From the NCBI GenBank assembly GCA_016710745.1, contig JADJVB010000013.1, forward strand, positions 585,001 to 649,000: a stretch of 64,000 bases of DNA, written 5' to 3'. Positions 9,306 through 19,016 of the stretch are shown here, piece after piece. The stretch comes from Chitinophagaceae bacterium. GTDB taxonomy: Bacteria > Bacteroidota > Bacteroidia > Chitinophagales > Chitinophagaceae. The translations under genes and the position numbers were made by a program. Every line of letters starts with the position of its first letter. The stretch's first letter is position 1. The notes beneath the pieces are model-generated. The model was not told the origin of the DNA, ran no database searches, and was given only the letters and a program-made list of their open reading frames with translations.

Positions 9306-9323
9306 GAAAAAACATAATTGATA

Positions 9324-11390
9324 CTAGTTCTTTACCGGTAAAAATGCATATTTTTTACCATATTCCATCATCTGCTCAAAAAAGCTTTGTGGGTATTCTA
9401 CTTTTACGTCAGTAATTTTATCGCCGCTCATCACCGGTACCAGTTTGGGTTGTACAAATCCCTTGTAAGGTTTTACATTCAGTAATTTATACCGCTCCAG
9501 TACTTCGGCGTGCAAGGCAGCATCTACTTTTACCCCGTAGGTTTCTACCAGGTTCTTACCGGCTTCAAAATCGCCTTCACTTTTTATACGTTGTATCTCC
9601 CGCAGCAGTTCGCCAAACAGGGTGCGTAGCTTTTGGTAATCGTTTACCTGTACATAGGTTTTGCCATCGCGTTTTACATATTCAACCACGTTGTCTTTTT
9701 TGCCTTTTTCGTAGGCCCACATCGCATTTAACTGCCGGTTACGCATATGTGCTTCTTCGATATTATCGCCAAGCTTCAGGCGGGTAAGTTGGGTCATCAT
9801 GCCGTTCATCATGTAGCCGTCGTACTCGGCTTTGGCCACATCAAAGTTGGGCATCACACCCAGGTCGATGAGTTTTTGATCCATGATATAATACAGGCCA
9901 ACGAGGTCGGCACGGGCTTCTTCCAAAGTAGAGGCATAGGTCTTAAGGGTTTTATCAGTGGTTTCAATACCGGGATTGATTTGTCCGCTGGCATGACCGA
10001 TACACTCGTGCATATCGGTATGCAGGTCGGATGAAAGCGCACCATATTGTTTTATCCGGTTCTTTACGGTATCATTAAGACCAAACTCATTGAGTACACC
10101 GCCTTTGGCTCCTGCTATATTGTAAGCGCCAATGATATTGCTCAGCGACACCGATTTGGAGCCATGGTCCTTACGGATCCAATCAGCATTTGGCAGGTTT
10201 ATGCCAATGGGCGTGGCCGGTGCAGCATCGCCGCTTTCCATGAATACGGTAATGGCTTTGGCGGTAATGCCTTTTACATTTTTCTTCTTATGCTCGGGCA
10301 TCAGGGGCGAGTTATCCTCAAACCACTGTGCCTGGTTGGCAATGGCCATGATACGTTTGGTGGCTTCCATATCTTTTATGGAGGCTACCGATTCAAAACT
10401 TCCTTTTTTCCCGATTGGGTCCATATACACTTCAATAAAACCATTGGTGATATCGATGCGGCTGGCTGTATCGGCCACCCAGGCAATATTGTACGCATCA
10501 AAATCGGCCAGGTCGCCGCTTTTGTAATAGGCTGCCAACAGCTCGAGGGCTTTTTTCTGCTGATCGTTTTCGGCAACGGCAATGGCTTTTTCTAACCAGT
10601 AAACCATTTTTTCGATGGAAGCAGAATACATGCCGCCCACCTTCCAAACCTTTTCAACAACCTGCCCACCTTCTTTCATGGTTTTGCTGTTGGGGCCCCA
10701 GGAAGGGGTATTGCCGGCCGTACTGAATTTGTTATAAAAATCTTCCACTTCTTTCTGTGTGACGCCTTCGTAAAAATTAACCGATGAACTGGTAATATTA
10801 TCAACGCCTGCAGCCAGGTTAACCAGTTTCGGTTCTACGGTTAAATCGTACAACAACGGGTTAATGCGTGTTAAAAAAGCATCCACCGTTTCACCGGCTT
10901 CCTTTGGTAAGTTAGCGGTGTCGCTGCTTTTAACCAGGTTTGAAAAATAATCGAACGAACATTCGGGAATAAATTTCTCGTTGCCATAATGGTGGTGATT
11001 GCCATTGCTGAACCAGAAACGACCGCAATAATCTTCAAATTTTTTCCAGTCGGCCGCAGTTTTATCGCCTTTGTAATTGGCATAAATATTTTCCAGTGTT
11101 TTACGCAGCATGATACCGTATTTACTTTTCTGATCGTAAATGATATCACGGCCGCTAAGCGCTACTTCAGATAAATAATAAGCCAGTTCTTTTTGCTTTG
11201 GAGTAAGTTCATCGAAACCCGGCACCTGGTAGCGCAGCATTTGCAGGTCGGCAAAGGATTCGGCTTCTACTTTAAAGTTGGGGTCGTTGCCATTGCTGGC
11301 AGTACCCTCTTTTTTTTCGCCGGAGTTACAGGCGGTAAATACGATGGTTATGGCAAAGAGTGCAATAAGCCCGTTCATCTTATTTTTCAT
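9324..11390 (-). CDS. M49-family (dipeptidyl-peptidase III-like) lipoprotein peptidase
   Basis: A 688-residue zinc peptidase. The signature HECIGH is at about residues 461-466, and the second zinc/catalytic motif EEARAD at about 490. Together they match the HExxGH and EExxA(D/E) motifs of family M49. The start used here (MKNKMNGLIALFAITIVFTAC) gives a clean lipoprotein signal with lipobox FTAC; a more upstream in-frame ATG would add 17 residues that spoil it. M49 enzymes release dipeptides from peptide N-termini. Here the enzyme is probably anchored in the envelope. It stands alone, with the GATGACATC hairpin after its stop. Confidence 0.9.
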   Translation of the reverse strand: MKNKMNGLIALFAITIVFTACNSGEKKEGTASNGNDPNFKVEAESFADLQMLRYQVPGFDELTPKQKELAYYLSEVALSGRDIIYDQKSKYGIMLRKTLENIYANYKGDKTAADWKKFEDYCGRFWFSNGNHHHYGNEKFIPECSFDYFSNLVKSSDTANLPKEAGETVDAFLTRINPLLYDLTVEPKLVNLAAGVDNITSSSVNFYEGVTQKEVEDFYNKFSTAGNTPSWGPNSKTMKEGGQVVEKVWKVGGMYSASIEKMVYWLEKAIAVAENDQQKKALELLAAYYKSGDLADFDAYNIAWVADTASRIDITNGFIEVYMDPIGKKGSFESVASIKDMEATKRIMAIANQAQWFEDNSPLMPEHKKKNVKGITAKAITVFMESGDAAPATPIGINLPNADWIRKDHGSKSVSLSNIIGAYNIAGAKGGVLNEFGLNDTVKNRIKQYGALSSDLHTDMHECIGHASGQINPGIETTDKTLKTYASTLEEARADLVGLYYIMDQKLIDLGVMPNFDVAKAEYDGYMMNGMMTQLTRLKLGDNIEEAHMRNRQLNAMWAYEKGKKDNVVEYVKRDGKTYVQVNDYQKLRTLFGELLREIQRIKSEGDFEAGKNLVETYGVKVDAALHAEVLERYKLLNVKPYKGFVQPKLVPVMSGDKITDVKVEYPQSFFEQMMEYGKKYAFLPVKN

Positions 11391-11625
11391 ATAGTGTTTT
11401 TTTGTGGTGATAAAGTTACCGAAAATCGGCGGGGGAGCCAAGTGTAAGATTTATTGGAACGCGGATTGGACGGAAGGGGCAGATGAATATGGATTTTTAT
11501 TTTGCAAGCCAATAAGCCGGGAGTTAATCGGCTTTACAGTAAGCCAATTATTTATGAGGTGGGTTGTTATATTATTTTAAACAGTTTGGGTATTAGTAGT
11601 TAATTTTAAATAAATATATAACACT

Positions 11626-11853
11626 ATGTCTACAACAAAAATTACAGTTAACAACAACGGTTCCCTAAAAATCGAAGGCGACTTTGAAATTGTTGACCGC
11701 CATGGCGGGGTGTACAATTTGCAGGGAAGAGAAGTGGTAGGAATCTGCCGCTGCGGCTTATCAAAAAATAAACCTTTTTGCGATGGTTCTCATAATGGAC
11801 ATTTTGAGCATGAGGCTCTGGCTTTTGATCTGCCACCGAAGAAAGTGAATTAA
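11626..11853 (+). CDS. CDGSH iron-sulfur domain protein
   Basis: A 75-residue protein, nearly all one CDGSH domain. The ligands Cys41, Cys43, Cys52 and His56 (CRCGLSKNKPFCDGSH) form the 3Cys-1His site of a redox-active [2Fe-2S] cluster. There is no membrane segment, so it is soluble and cytosolic. Family members are linked to iron-sulfur and redox handling. The gene is monocistronic, between the divergent M49 gene and a strong terminator. The ATG follows an A/T-rich leader (aaatatataacact). Confidence 0.93.
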   Translation: MSTTKITVNNNGSLKIEGDFEIVDRHGGVYNLQGREVVGICRCGLSKNKPFCDGSHNGHFEHEALAFDLPPKKVN

Positions 11854-11870
11854 AACCAAAAGGAAAGTAA

Positions 11871-11905
11871 AAAGAGGAGGTTTGGGAACAAACTTCCTCT
11901 TTTTA
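11871..11905 (+). terminator. Terminator after the CDGSH gene
   Basis: Hairpin aaagaggaggttt / aaacttcctcttt followed by a T run, 17 nt past the CDGSH stop. Confidence 0.8.
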
Positions 11906-12250
11906 ATAATACTGGTTTCCGTTAGTAAAATAAATATGGCCAAAAGGTTGCAAGTTCCTTATATTTTATATTTATTTGTGTGTCAATTCTTGATATCCGT
12001 TACTAAAACTGCTGTCCAATTTCTAAAAAAATCAATGCCCCCTTCAAAACTGGTTTAATTATAGTTAATTAAATGCGTGCTACCGTATTCGTTGTATTTG
12101 TCCGGATATTCATAATTAAACTTTTTTGTAGCTGGTACAGTTCGCGAGAAATCCCTGTTTTACAGGATTTCTTCTGTTCTGCAACAAGATTATTTTTATT
12201 ATGAATTAAACGGTCAGATCAAAAAGCGTTTTATCATTAAAACTTTGTTT
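11906..12250. other. Intergenic leader of the giant secreted-protein gene
   Basis: 345 nt without a gene. It contains a hairpin (agaaatcc / ggatttct, 12147-12172) without a following T run. No clear TAnnTTTG box was found. Confidence 0.5.
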
Positions 12251-15200
12251 ATGCGAAATTTCCCCATGTTTGCTTTGAAAAGAATCACCGTACTGTTGTT
12301 TGTAACACTATGCTTGTTTTCAGCTGTTTCCAAAGCGCAGATTACTGTTAATGGCAGTGGCAGTTATGCTACTATAACAGCGGCCATAGCCGCGGCATCA
12401 GCCGGAGATATAATTCAGGTTCCGGCAGGCATTTACAACGAAAATCCCGATATAAATAAAACGCTTACGCTGCGTGGCGCCCAATGGGGAAATTGTGCAC
12501 TGTCCCGTACCGGCGCCGAGTCGGTAATCAGCTGTCCTAATGGTATCGGCGTTAATGCCAGTAACGTTACTATTGATGGTTTTACCATTCAGGATCAGAA
12601 TGGGGCAAATGCTGCACTGGCTCCCGGTTTTGGTTTTGCTGTGTATATGGTGCCACCAAACACCGGAACGCAGTTACTTAATAATATTATCAGGAATAAT
12701 ACCCTTGGTACAGGACTCTCCAATGCGGGTAATTTTCCATCCCAGGTAAACATTAATTGTAACTGGTACGATGCAAATAATACACCGGGACCGCTTTTTA
12801 GAGAAGCTATATACGCCGACAGCGACATTTCAGGATGGAGGGTTTCCAACGTATTCATAAACGACAACAAATTTACCAATCATATAGAAGGGGTAGGGGT
12901 TGATTTTGAAATGAGGACCGCCGGTACCAGGGCGGAAAGCATCACCATGACCAATAATGTGTTTGACGGGAATGTAAGGGCTGTTACATTTTACAATGTA
13001 GTATCGTCGCTTTTTTCGAATAATGAAGTCAGGAACTCAACATTCGGTGCCGTGTCTGCAGATCTGAGGATATTTGGAGGCGCCGATAATTTAACCATTT
13101 CGAATAATAGTTTTGATGGAAGCAACGCCAATGCACCGCATGCTATACGCATGACATCTGTGGTTGGCCCAAATACAAATGTCAGCATTTTTGAAAACAG
13201 CTTTACAGGCTACTCCGGTTCAAATACTGTTTTTCTCGATCCTCAATCATATACCGGCGGGCCAATACCGGCAACCTGTAACTGGTTTGGTACAGCAAAC
13301 GGTACTGCCGTTGCTTCACTAATAGGCTCAGCGGTTTCTTATATTCCTTACCTGACCAATGGTATAGATAATTCCCCAGCCATGGGTTTTCAGCCGGTTG
13401 CCGGATCCTGCAACGGTACCAATCAGCCACCGGTGATTACCTGCCCAAATAACATGACTGTACAATGTGGAAATGTACCGAATCCTGATATTGAATCTGT
13501 AACTGTTACCGGTACATGCCCGGTTGTAAATATAACCTGGGAAGGAGATGTATTTAGTAATCAAACATGTCCGGGTAAATATACGCTTACACGAACTTAC
13601 AAAGCTACTGATGCTTGTGGTAACACGGCCAGTTGTGAACAAACTATAATCGTAGATGACAACACGCCACCTACCTTGACAGTTCCGGCGGATGTAACAT
13701 TGCAATGCAGTGATCCGTTACCGCTGATGCCGTTGAATGTAAACAGCAGTCCAAATTTTATTGATGGTACGTATAATATTGGTACGGCCATTTTTGGAGC
13801 ACCCTTAACAGCTACGCCCTTAACGGCGGATGCGGTAATGGTTATTGATGATGCGGGTAATCCTTATGATGCCTGTGAAAATATCACCAATGATCTTACG
13901 GGTAAAATAGCTGTGATAGAAAGAAGTGGCTGTTTGCCACCCGAGAGTTATTTTGTAAACAAAGCCTATAAGGCGCAATTGGCGGGCGCCGTGGGTGTGA
14001 TATTTATCTTTAACCAGCCAGGCAACAACGTAGCTACCATGGGACTGCCCCCAGGTCCAAATCCAACGATCACGATACCGTTGATGCTGGTATCAAATGA
14101 TTATGGTAATACGCTTAAGGCTGAGATATTGGCTGGTCCTGTAAATGTATCCCTGTCTGCACCAACAGTTATAGCCAATGATGAATGTTCTTTTACATCC
14201 ATTACGCATCAGCAAACCTATACACCGGGTAACTGCCCATCAAGCTATACGCTGGTAAATACCTGGACAGCGACAGATAATTGCAATAATGCCACCACCA
14301 AATCACAAACAATTACGGTGGCAGATAATACGCCACCCACCTTGACAGTTCCGGCGGATGTAACATTGCAATGCAGCGATCCGTTGCCGCTGATGCCGTT
14401 GAATGTAAACAGCAGTCCAAATTTTATTGATGGTACGTATAATATTGGTACGGCCATTTTTGGAGCACCCTTAACAGCTACGCCGTTAACAGCCGATGCT
14501 ATTATGGTAAATGACGGAACAGGCGGGGAAGGCAATCCTTATGATGCCTGTGAAAATATCATCAATGATTTAACAGGTAAGATAGCAGTGATAGAAAGAA
14601 GTGGCTGTTTGCCACCAACGAGTTATTTTGTGAACAAAGCCTATAAGGCACAACTGGCGGGCGCCGTGGGTGTGATATTTATCTTTAACCAGGCAGGCAA
14701 TCAGGTAGCTACCATGGGACTTCCGGCAGGTCCAAATCCAACGATCACGATACCGTTGATGCTGGTATCAAATGATTATGGTAATACGCTTAAGGCTGAG
14801 ATATTGGCTGGTCCTGTAAATGTATCCCTGTCTGCACCAACAGTTATAGCCAATGATGAATGTTCGTTTACATCCATTACGCATCAGCAAACCTATACAC
14901 CGGGTAACTGCCCATCAAGCTATACGGTATTAAGAACCTGGACGGCAACCGATGGTTGCAACAATGCCACTTCAGCATCTCAAACCATAACGGTGGTTGA
15001 TGATACGCCGCCAACATTGACAGTACCTGCCGATGTAACATTGCAGTGCAGCGATCCGTTGCCGGTTAAACCGGTTAATGTAAACGCCAGCCCCAACTTT
15101 GTGGATGGTACATATAATTTTGGAAGAGCCGTGTTTGGCCCTCAGTTAACAGCCACACCGGTAACGGGCGATCTGATTTTGGTGAATGACGGTATGGGAA

Positions 15201-17155
15201 ATACATCCGATGCCTGCGAACCGATAATCAATAGCCTGGCCGGAAAGATCGCGGTACTTGACCGTGGCGGTTGTTCCGCTCCAACCGGTTACTTCATCAA
15301 TAAAGTATTTAATGCACAGAACCAGGGCGCTATAGCCGTGATCGTAGTAAACAGCGATCCTGGCGACGGCATACTTACCATGGGTTCGCCCGGCGGGGCC
15401 ATTCCAACGATCACCATTCCATCGGTTTTGGTATCCAATAATTATGGCAATATTTTAAAAGCGGAAATGTTGTTGGGTACGGTAAATGTGTCGTTGTCAC
15501 AACAAACGGTGATAGCACAGGACAATTGTTCGGACGTAACACTAAGCTTCAATGAAAGTTATATAGAAGGTAATTGTGCCGGTAACTATACGGTATTAAG
15601 AACCTGGACGGCAACCGATGGTTGCAACAATGCCACTTCAGCATCTCAAATCATAACGGTGGTTGATGATACGCCGCCAACATTGACAGTACCTGCCGAT
15701 GTAACATTGCAGTGCAGTGATCCATTGCCTGTTAAACCGGTCAATGTAAACGCCAGCCCCAACTTTGTGGATGGTACATATAATTTTGGAAGAGCCGTGT
15801 TTGGCCCTCAGTTAACAGCCACACCGGTAACGGGCGATCTGATTTTGGTGAATGACGATATGGGAAATACATCCGATGCCTGCGAACCGATAATCAATAG
15901 CCTGGCCGGAAAGATCGCGGTACTTGACCGTGGCGGTTGTTCCGCTCCAACCGGTTACTTCATCAATAAAGTATTTAATGCACAGAACCAGGGCGCTATA
16001 GCCGTGATCGTAGTAAACAGCGATCCTGGCGACGGCATACTTACCATGGGTTCGCCCGGCGGGGCCATTCCAACGATCACCATTCCATCGGTTTTGGTAT
16101 CCAATAATTATGGCAATATTTTAAAAGCGGAAATGTTGTTGGGTACGGTAAATGTGTCGTTGTCACAACAAACGGTGATAGCACAGGACAATTGTTCGGG
16201 TGTAACACTAAGCTTCAGTGAAAATTATCTGCAGGGTAACTGTGCCAGTAACTTTACGGTAGTGAGAACCTGGACGGCAACTGACGGCTGCAACAATGCC
16301 ACCACGAAGACCCAGACGATTACCGTAGTTGACAACACGCCACCTACCTTAACGGTGCCTGCTGACGTTACGCTGCAGTGCAGTGATCCGTTACCGCTGA
16401 TGCCGTTGAATGTAAACAGCAGTCCAAATTTTATTGATGGTACGTATAATGTGGGTACTGCTGTTTTTGGAGCGCCGTTAACAGCTACGCCGTTAACAGC
16501 CGATGCTATTATGGTAAATGACGGAACAGGCGGGGAAGGCAATCCTTATGATGCCTGTGAAAATATCACCAATGATCTTACGGGTAAAATAGCAGTGATA
16601 GAAAGAAGTGGCTGTTTGCCACCAACGAGTTATTTTGTGAACAAAGCCTATAAGGCACAACTGGCGGGCGCCGTGGGTGTGATATTTATCTTTAACCAGC
16701 CAGGCAATCAGGTAGCTACCATGGGACTTCCGGCAGGTCCAAATCCAACGATCACGATACCGTTGATGCTGGTATCAAATGATTATGGTAATACGCTTAA
16801 GGCTGAGATATTGGCTGGTCCTGTAAATGTATCCCTGTCTGCACCAACAGTTATAGCCAATGATGAATGTTCGTTTACATCCATTACGCATCAGCAAACC
16901 TATACCGCGGGTAACTGCCCGTCAAGCTATACGCTGGTAAATACCTGGACAGCGACAGATAATTGCAATAATGCCACCACCAAGACCCAGACGATTACCG
17001 TAGTTGACAACACGCCACCTACCTTAACGGTGCCTGCTGACGTTACGCTGCAGTGCAGTGATCCGTTACCGCTGCTGCCGTTGAATGTAAACAGCAGTCC
17101 AAATTTTATTGATGGTACGTATAATGTGGGTACTGCTGTTTTGGAGCGCCGTTAA
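12251..17155 (+). CDS. Giant T9SS-type secreted protein, N-terminal part (before a frameshift)
   Basis: The first 1,634 residues of a protein that continues in another frame to 20358. The ATG at 12251 starts a signal peptide (MRNFPMFALKRITVLLF... ending at SKAQ). A right-handed beta-helix follows at about residues 30-380 (ATITAAIAAASAGDIIQVPA). Next comes one HYR-like Ig repeat without a PA domain. Then come modules of about 222 residues, each opening PADVTLQCSDPLP, carrying a protease-associated (PA) domain (GKIAVIERSGC...AGAVGVIF...TITIPLMLVS), and closing TWTATDNCNNATT...TITV. The frame breaks in the sixth module: a T5 run (as at 16463) is T4 at 17139-17142, giving ...TAVLERR and a TAA stop. 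Probably a cell-surface or secreted adhesive protein; no enzymatic domain seen. Confidence 0.85.
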   Translation: MRNFPMFALKRITVLLFVTLCLFSAVSKAQITVNGSGSYATITAAIAAASAGDIIQVPAGIYNENPDINKTLTLRGAQWGNCALSRTGAESVISCPNGIGVNASNVTIDGFTIQDQNGANAALAPGFGFAVYMVPPNTGTQLLNNIIRNNTLGTGLSNAGNFPSQVNINCNWYDANNTPGPLFREAIYADSDISGWRVSNVFINDNKFTNHIEGVGVDFEMRTAGTRAESITMTNNVFDGNVRAVTFYNVVSSLFSNNEVRNSTFGAVSADLRIFGGADNLTISNNSFDGSNANAPHAIRMTSVVGPNTNVSIFENSFTGYSGSNTVFLDPQSYTGGPIPATCNWFGTANGTAVASLIGSAVSYIPYLTNGIDNSPAMGFQPVAGSCNGTNQPPVITCPNNMTVQCGNVPNPDIESVTVTGTCPVVNITWEGDVFSNQTCPGKYTLTRTYKATDACGNTASCEQTIIVDDNTPPTLTVPADVTLQCSDPLPLMPLNVNSSPNFIDGTYNIGTAIFGAPLTATPLTADAVMVIDDAGNPYDACENITNDLTGKIAVIERSGCLPPESYFVNKAYKAQLAGAVGVIFIFNQPGNNVATMGLPPGPNPTITIPLMLVSNDYGNTLKAEILAGPVNVSLSAPTVIANDECSFTSITHQQTYTPGNCPSSYTLVNTWTATDNCNNATTKSQTITVADNTPPTLTVPADVTLQCSDPLPLMPLNVNSSPNFIDGTYNIGTAIFGAPLTATPLTADAIMVNDGTGGEGNPYDACENIINDLTGKIAVIERSGCLPPTSYFVNKAYKAQLAGAVGVIFIFNQAGNQVATMGLPAGPNPTITIPLMLVSNDYGNTLKAEILAGPVNVSLSAPTVIANDECSFTSITHQQTYTPGNCPSSYTVLRTWTATDGCNNATSASQTITVVDDTPPTLTVPADVTLQCSDPLPVKPVNVNASPNFVDGTYNFGRAVFGPQLTATPVTGDLILVNDGMGNTSDACEPIINSLAGKIAVLDRGGCSAPTGYFINKVFNAQNQGAIAVIVVNSDPGDGILTMGSPGGAIPTITIPSVLVSNNYGNILKAEMLLGTVNVSLSQQTVIAQDNCSDVTLSFNESYIEGNCAGNYTVLRTWTATDGCNNATSASQIITVVDDTPPTLTVPADVTLQCSDPLPVKPVNVNASPNFVDGTYNFGRAVFGPQLTATPVTGDLILVNDDMGNTSDACEPIINSLAGKIAVLDRGGCSAPTGYFINKVFNAQNQGAIAVIVVNSDPGDGILTMGSPGGAIPTITIPSVLVSNNYGNILKAEMLLGTVNVSLSQQTVIAQDNCSGVTLSFSENYLQGNCASNFTVVRTWTATDGCNNATTKTQTITVVDNTPPTLTVPADVTLQCSDPLPLMPLNVNSSPNFIDGTYNVGTAVFGAPLTATPLTADAIMVNDGTGGEGNPYDACENITNDLTGKIAVIERSGCLPPTSYFVNKAYKAQLAGAVGVIFIFNQPGNQVATMGLPAGPNPTITIPLMLVSNDYGNTLKAEILAGPVNVSLSAPTVIANDECSFTSITHQQTYTAGNCPSSYTLVNTWTATDNCNNATTKTQTITVVDNTPPTLTVPADVTLQCSDPLPLLPLNVNSSPNFIDGTYNVGTAVLERR

Positions 17156-19016
17156 CAGCTACGCCGTTAACAGCCGATGCTATTATGGTAAATGACGGAA
17201 CAGGCGGGGAAGGCAATCCTTATGATGCCTGTGAAAATATCACCAATGATCTTACGGGTAAAATAGCTGTGATAGAAAGAAGTGGCTGTTTGCCACCCGA
17301 GAGTTATTTTGTAAACAAAGCCTATAAGGCGCAACTGGCCGGAGCCGTGGGTGTGATATTTATCTTTAACCAGCCAGGCAACCAGGTAGCTACCATGGGA
17401 CTGCCTGCCGGTCCAAATCCAACGATCACGATACCGTTGATGCTGGTATCTAATAGTTATGGTAATACGCTTAAGGCTGAGATATTGTCCGGTCCTGTAA
17501 ATGTATCCTTATCGGCACCAACAGTAATTGCCAATGATGAATGTTCGTTTACATCCATTACGCATCAGCAAACATTTACAGCGGGTAACTGCCCATCAAG
17601 CTATACGCTGGTAAATACCTGGACAGCGACAGATAATTGTAGTAATGCCACCACCAAGACCCAAACGATTACCGTAGTTGATAACACGCCACCCACCTTA
17701 ACGGTGCCTGCTGACGTTACGCTGCAATGCAGTGATCCGTTACCGCTGATGCCATTAAATGTTAACAGCAGCCCTAATTTTATTGATGGTACTTATAATA
17801 TTGGCACGGCCGTTTTTGGTGCACCATTAACCGCTACGCCGCTAACTGCCGATGCGATTATGGTAAATGACGGAACAGGCGGGGAAGGCAATCCTTATGA
17901 TGCCTGTGAAAATATCATCAATGATCTAACAGGTAAGATAGCAGTGATAGAAAGAAGTGGCTGTTTGCCACCAACCGGTTATTTTGTGAACAAAGCCTAT
18001 AAGGCACAACTGGCGGGCGCCGTGGGTGTGATATTTATTAATAATCTGGCAGGTGATTATGTAGCTACCATGGGACTGCCTGCCGGTCCAAATCCAACGA
18101 TCACGATACCGTTGATGCTGGTATCTAATAGTTATGGTAATACGCTTAAGGCTGAGATATTGGCTGGTCCTGTAAATGTATCCCTGTCTGCACCAACAGT
18201 TATAGCCAATGATGAATGTTCGTTTACATCCATTACGCATCAGCAAACATTTACACCGGGTAACTGCCCATCAAGCTATACGCTGGTAAATACCTGGACA
18301 GCGACAGATAATTGCAATAATGCCACCACCAAGACCCAGACGATTACCGTAGTTGACAACACGCCACCTACCTTGATAGTTCCTGCGGATGTAACATTGC
18401 AGTGCAGCGATCCGTTGCCGGCTAAACCGATCAACGTACACAGCCGCCCCAATGGCCTGAATGGTACGTACAGTTTTGGAACAGCCGTGTTTGCTGCTCC
18501 TTTTACTTCTACAGCAGTTACAGGAAATGTTGCATTGGTAAATGATGGCGTAGGTAATCCTGCAGATGCCTGTGAGCCCATCATTGGCAGCCTGGCTGGT
18601 AAGATTGCAGTGATGGACCGCGGCGGTTGTACTGCCCCGGCAGCTTTATTTACAAACAAAGTATTGAAAGCGCAAACTGCGGGAGCCATTGCTGTAATTG
18701 TGGTGAACAATAATCCCGGAAACGAAATAGTGACAATGGGAGGTTCCGATCCGTCTGTCACTATTCCTTCGGTGTTTGTATCAAATAATTATGGAAATGC
18801 GTTGAAGGCTTCCATGGCATTGGGTACTGTAAATATATCTTTGTCGGCTTCAACAGTTATAGCTGATGACGAATGCTCAGGAGTACTGATAACATTTACC
18901 GAACAGGTGATACCGGGTAGTTGTCCTAACAACTACAGTAAAGTTATTACCTGGACGGCAACAGACGGCTGTGGCAATGCCACTACCAAATCGCAGACTA
19001 TTACGGTAGTGGATAA
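13663..19016 (+). repeat. Eight tandem coding repeats of about 670 bp
   Basis: Module starts (the acgccacc...ccttgacagt-type junction) lie near 13663, 14329, 15004, 15669, 16335, 17010, 17684 and 18359; the next module without PA begins near 19017. Spacings are 658-675 bp. Modules 3 and 4 (15004-15668 and 15669-16334) differ at only a handful of positions. Modules 1, 2, 5, 6 and 7 form a second closely related group. Confidence 0.9.
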
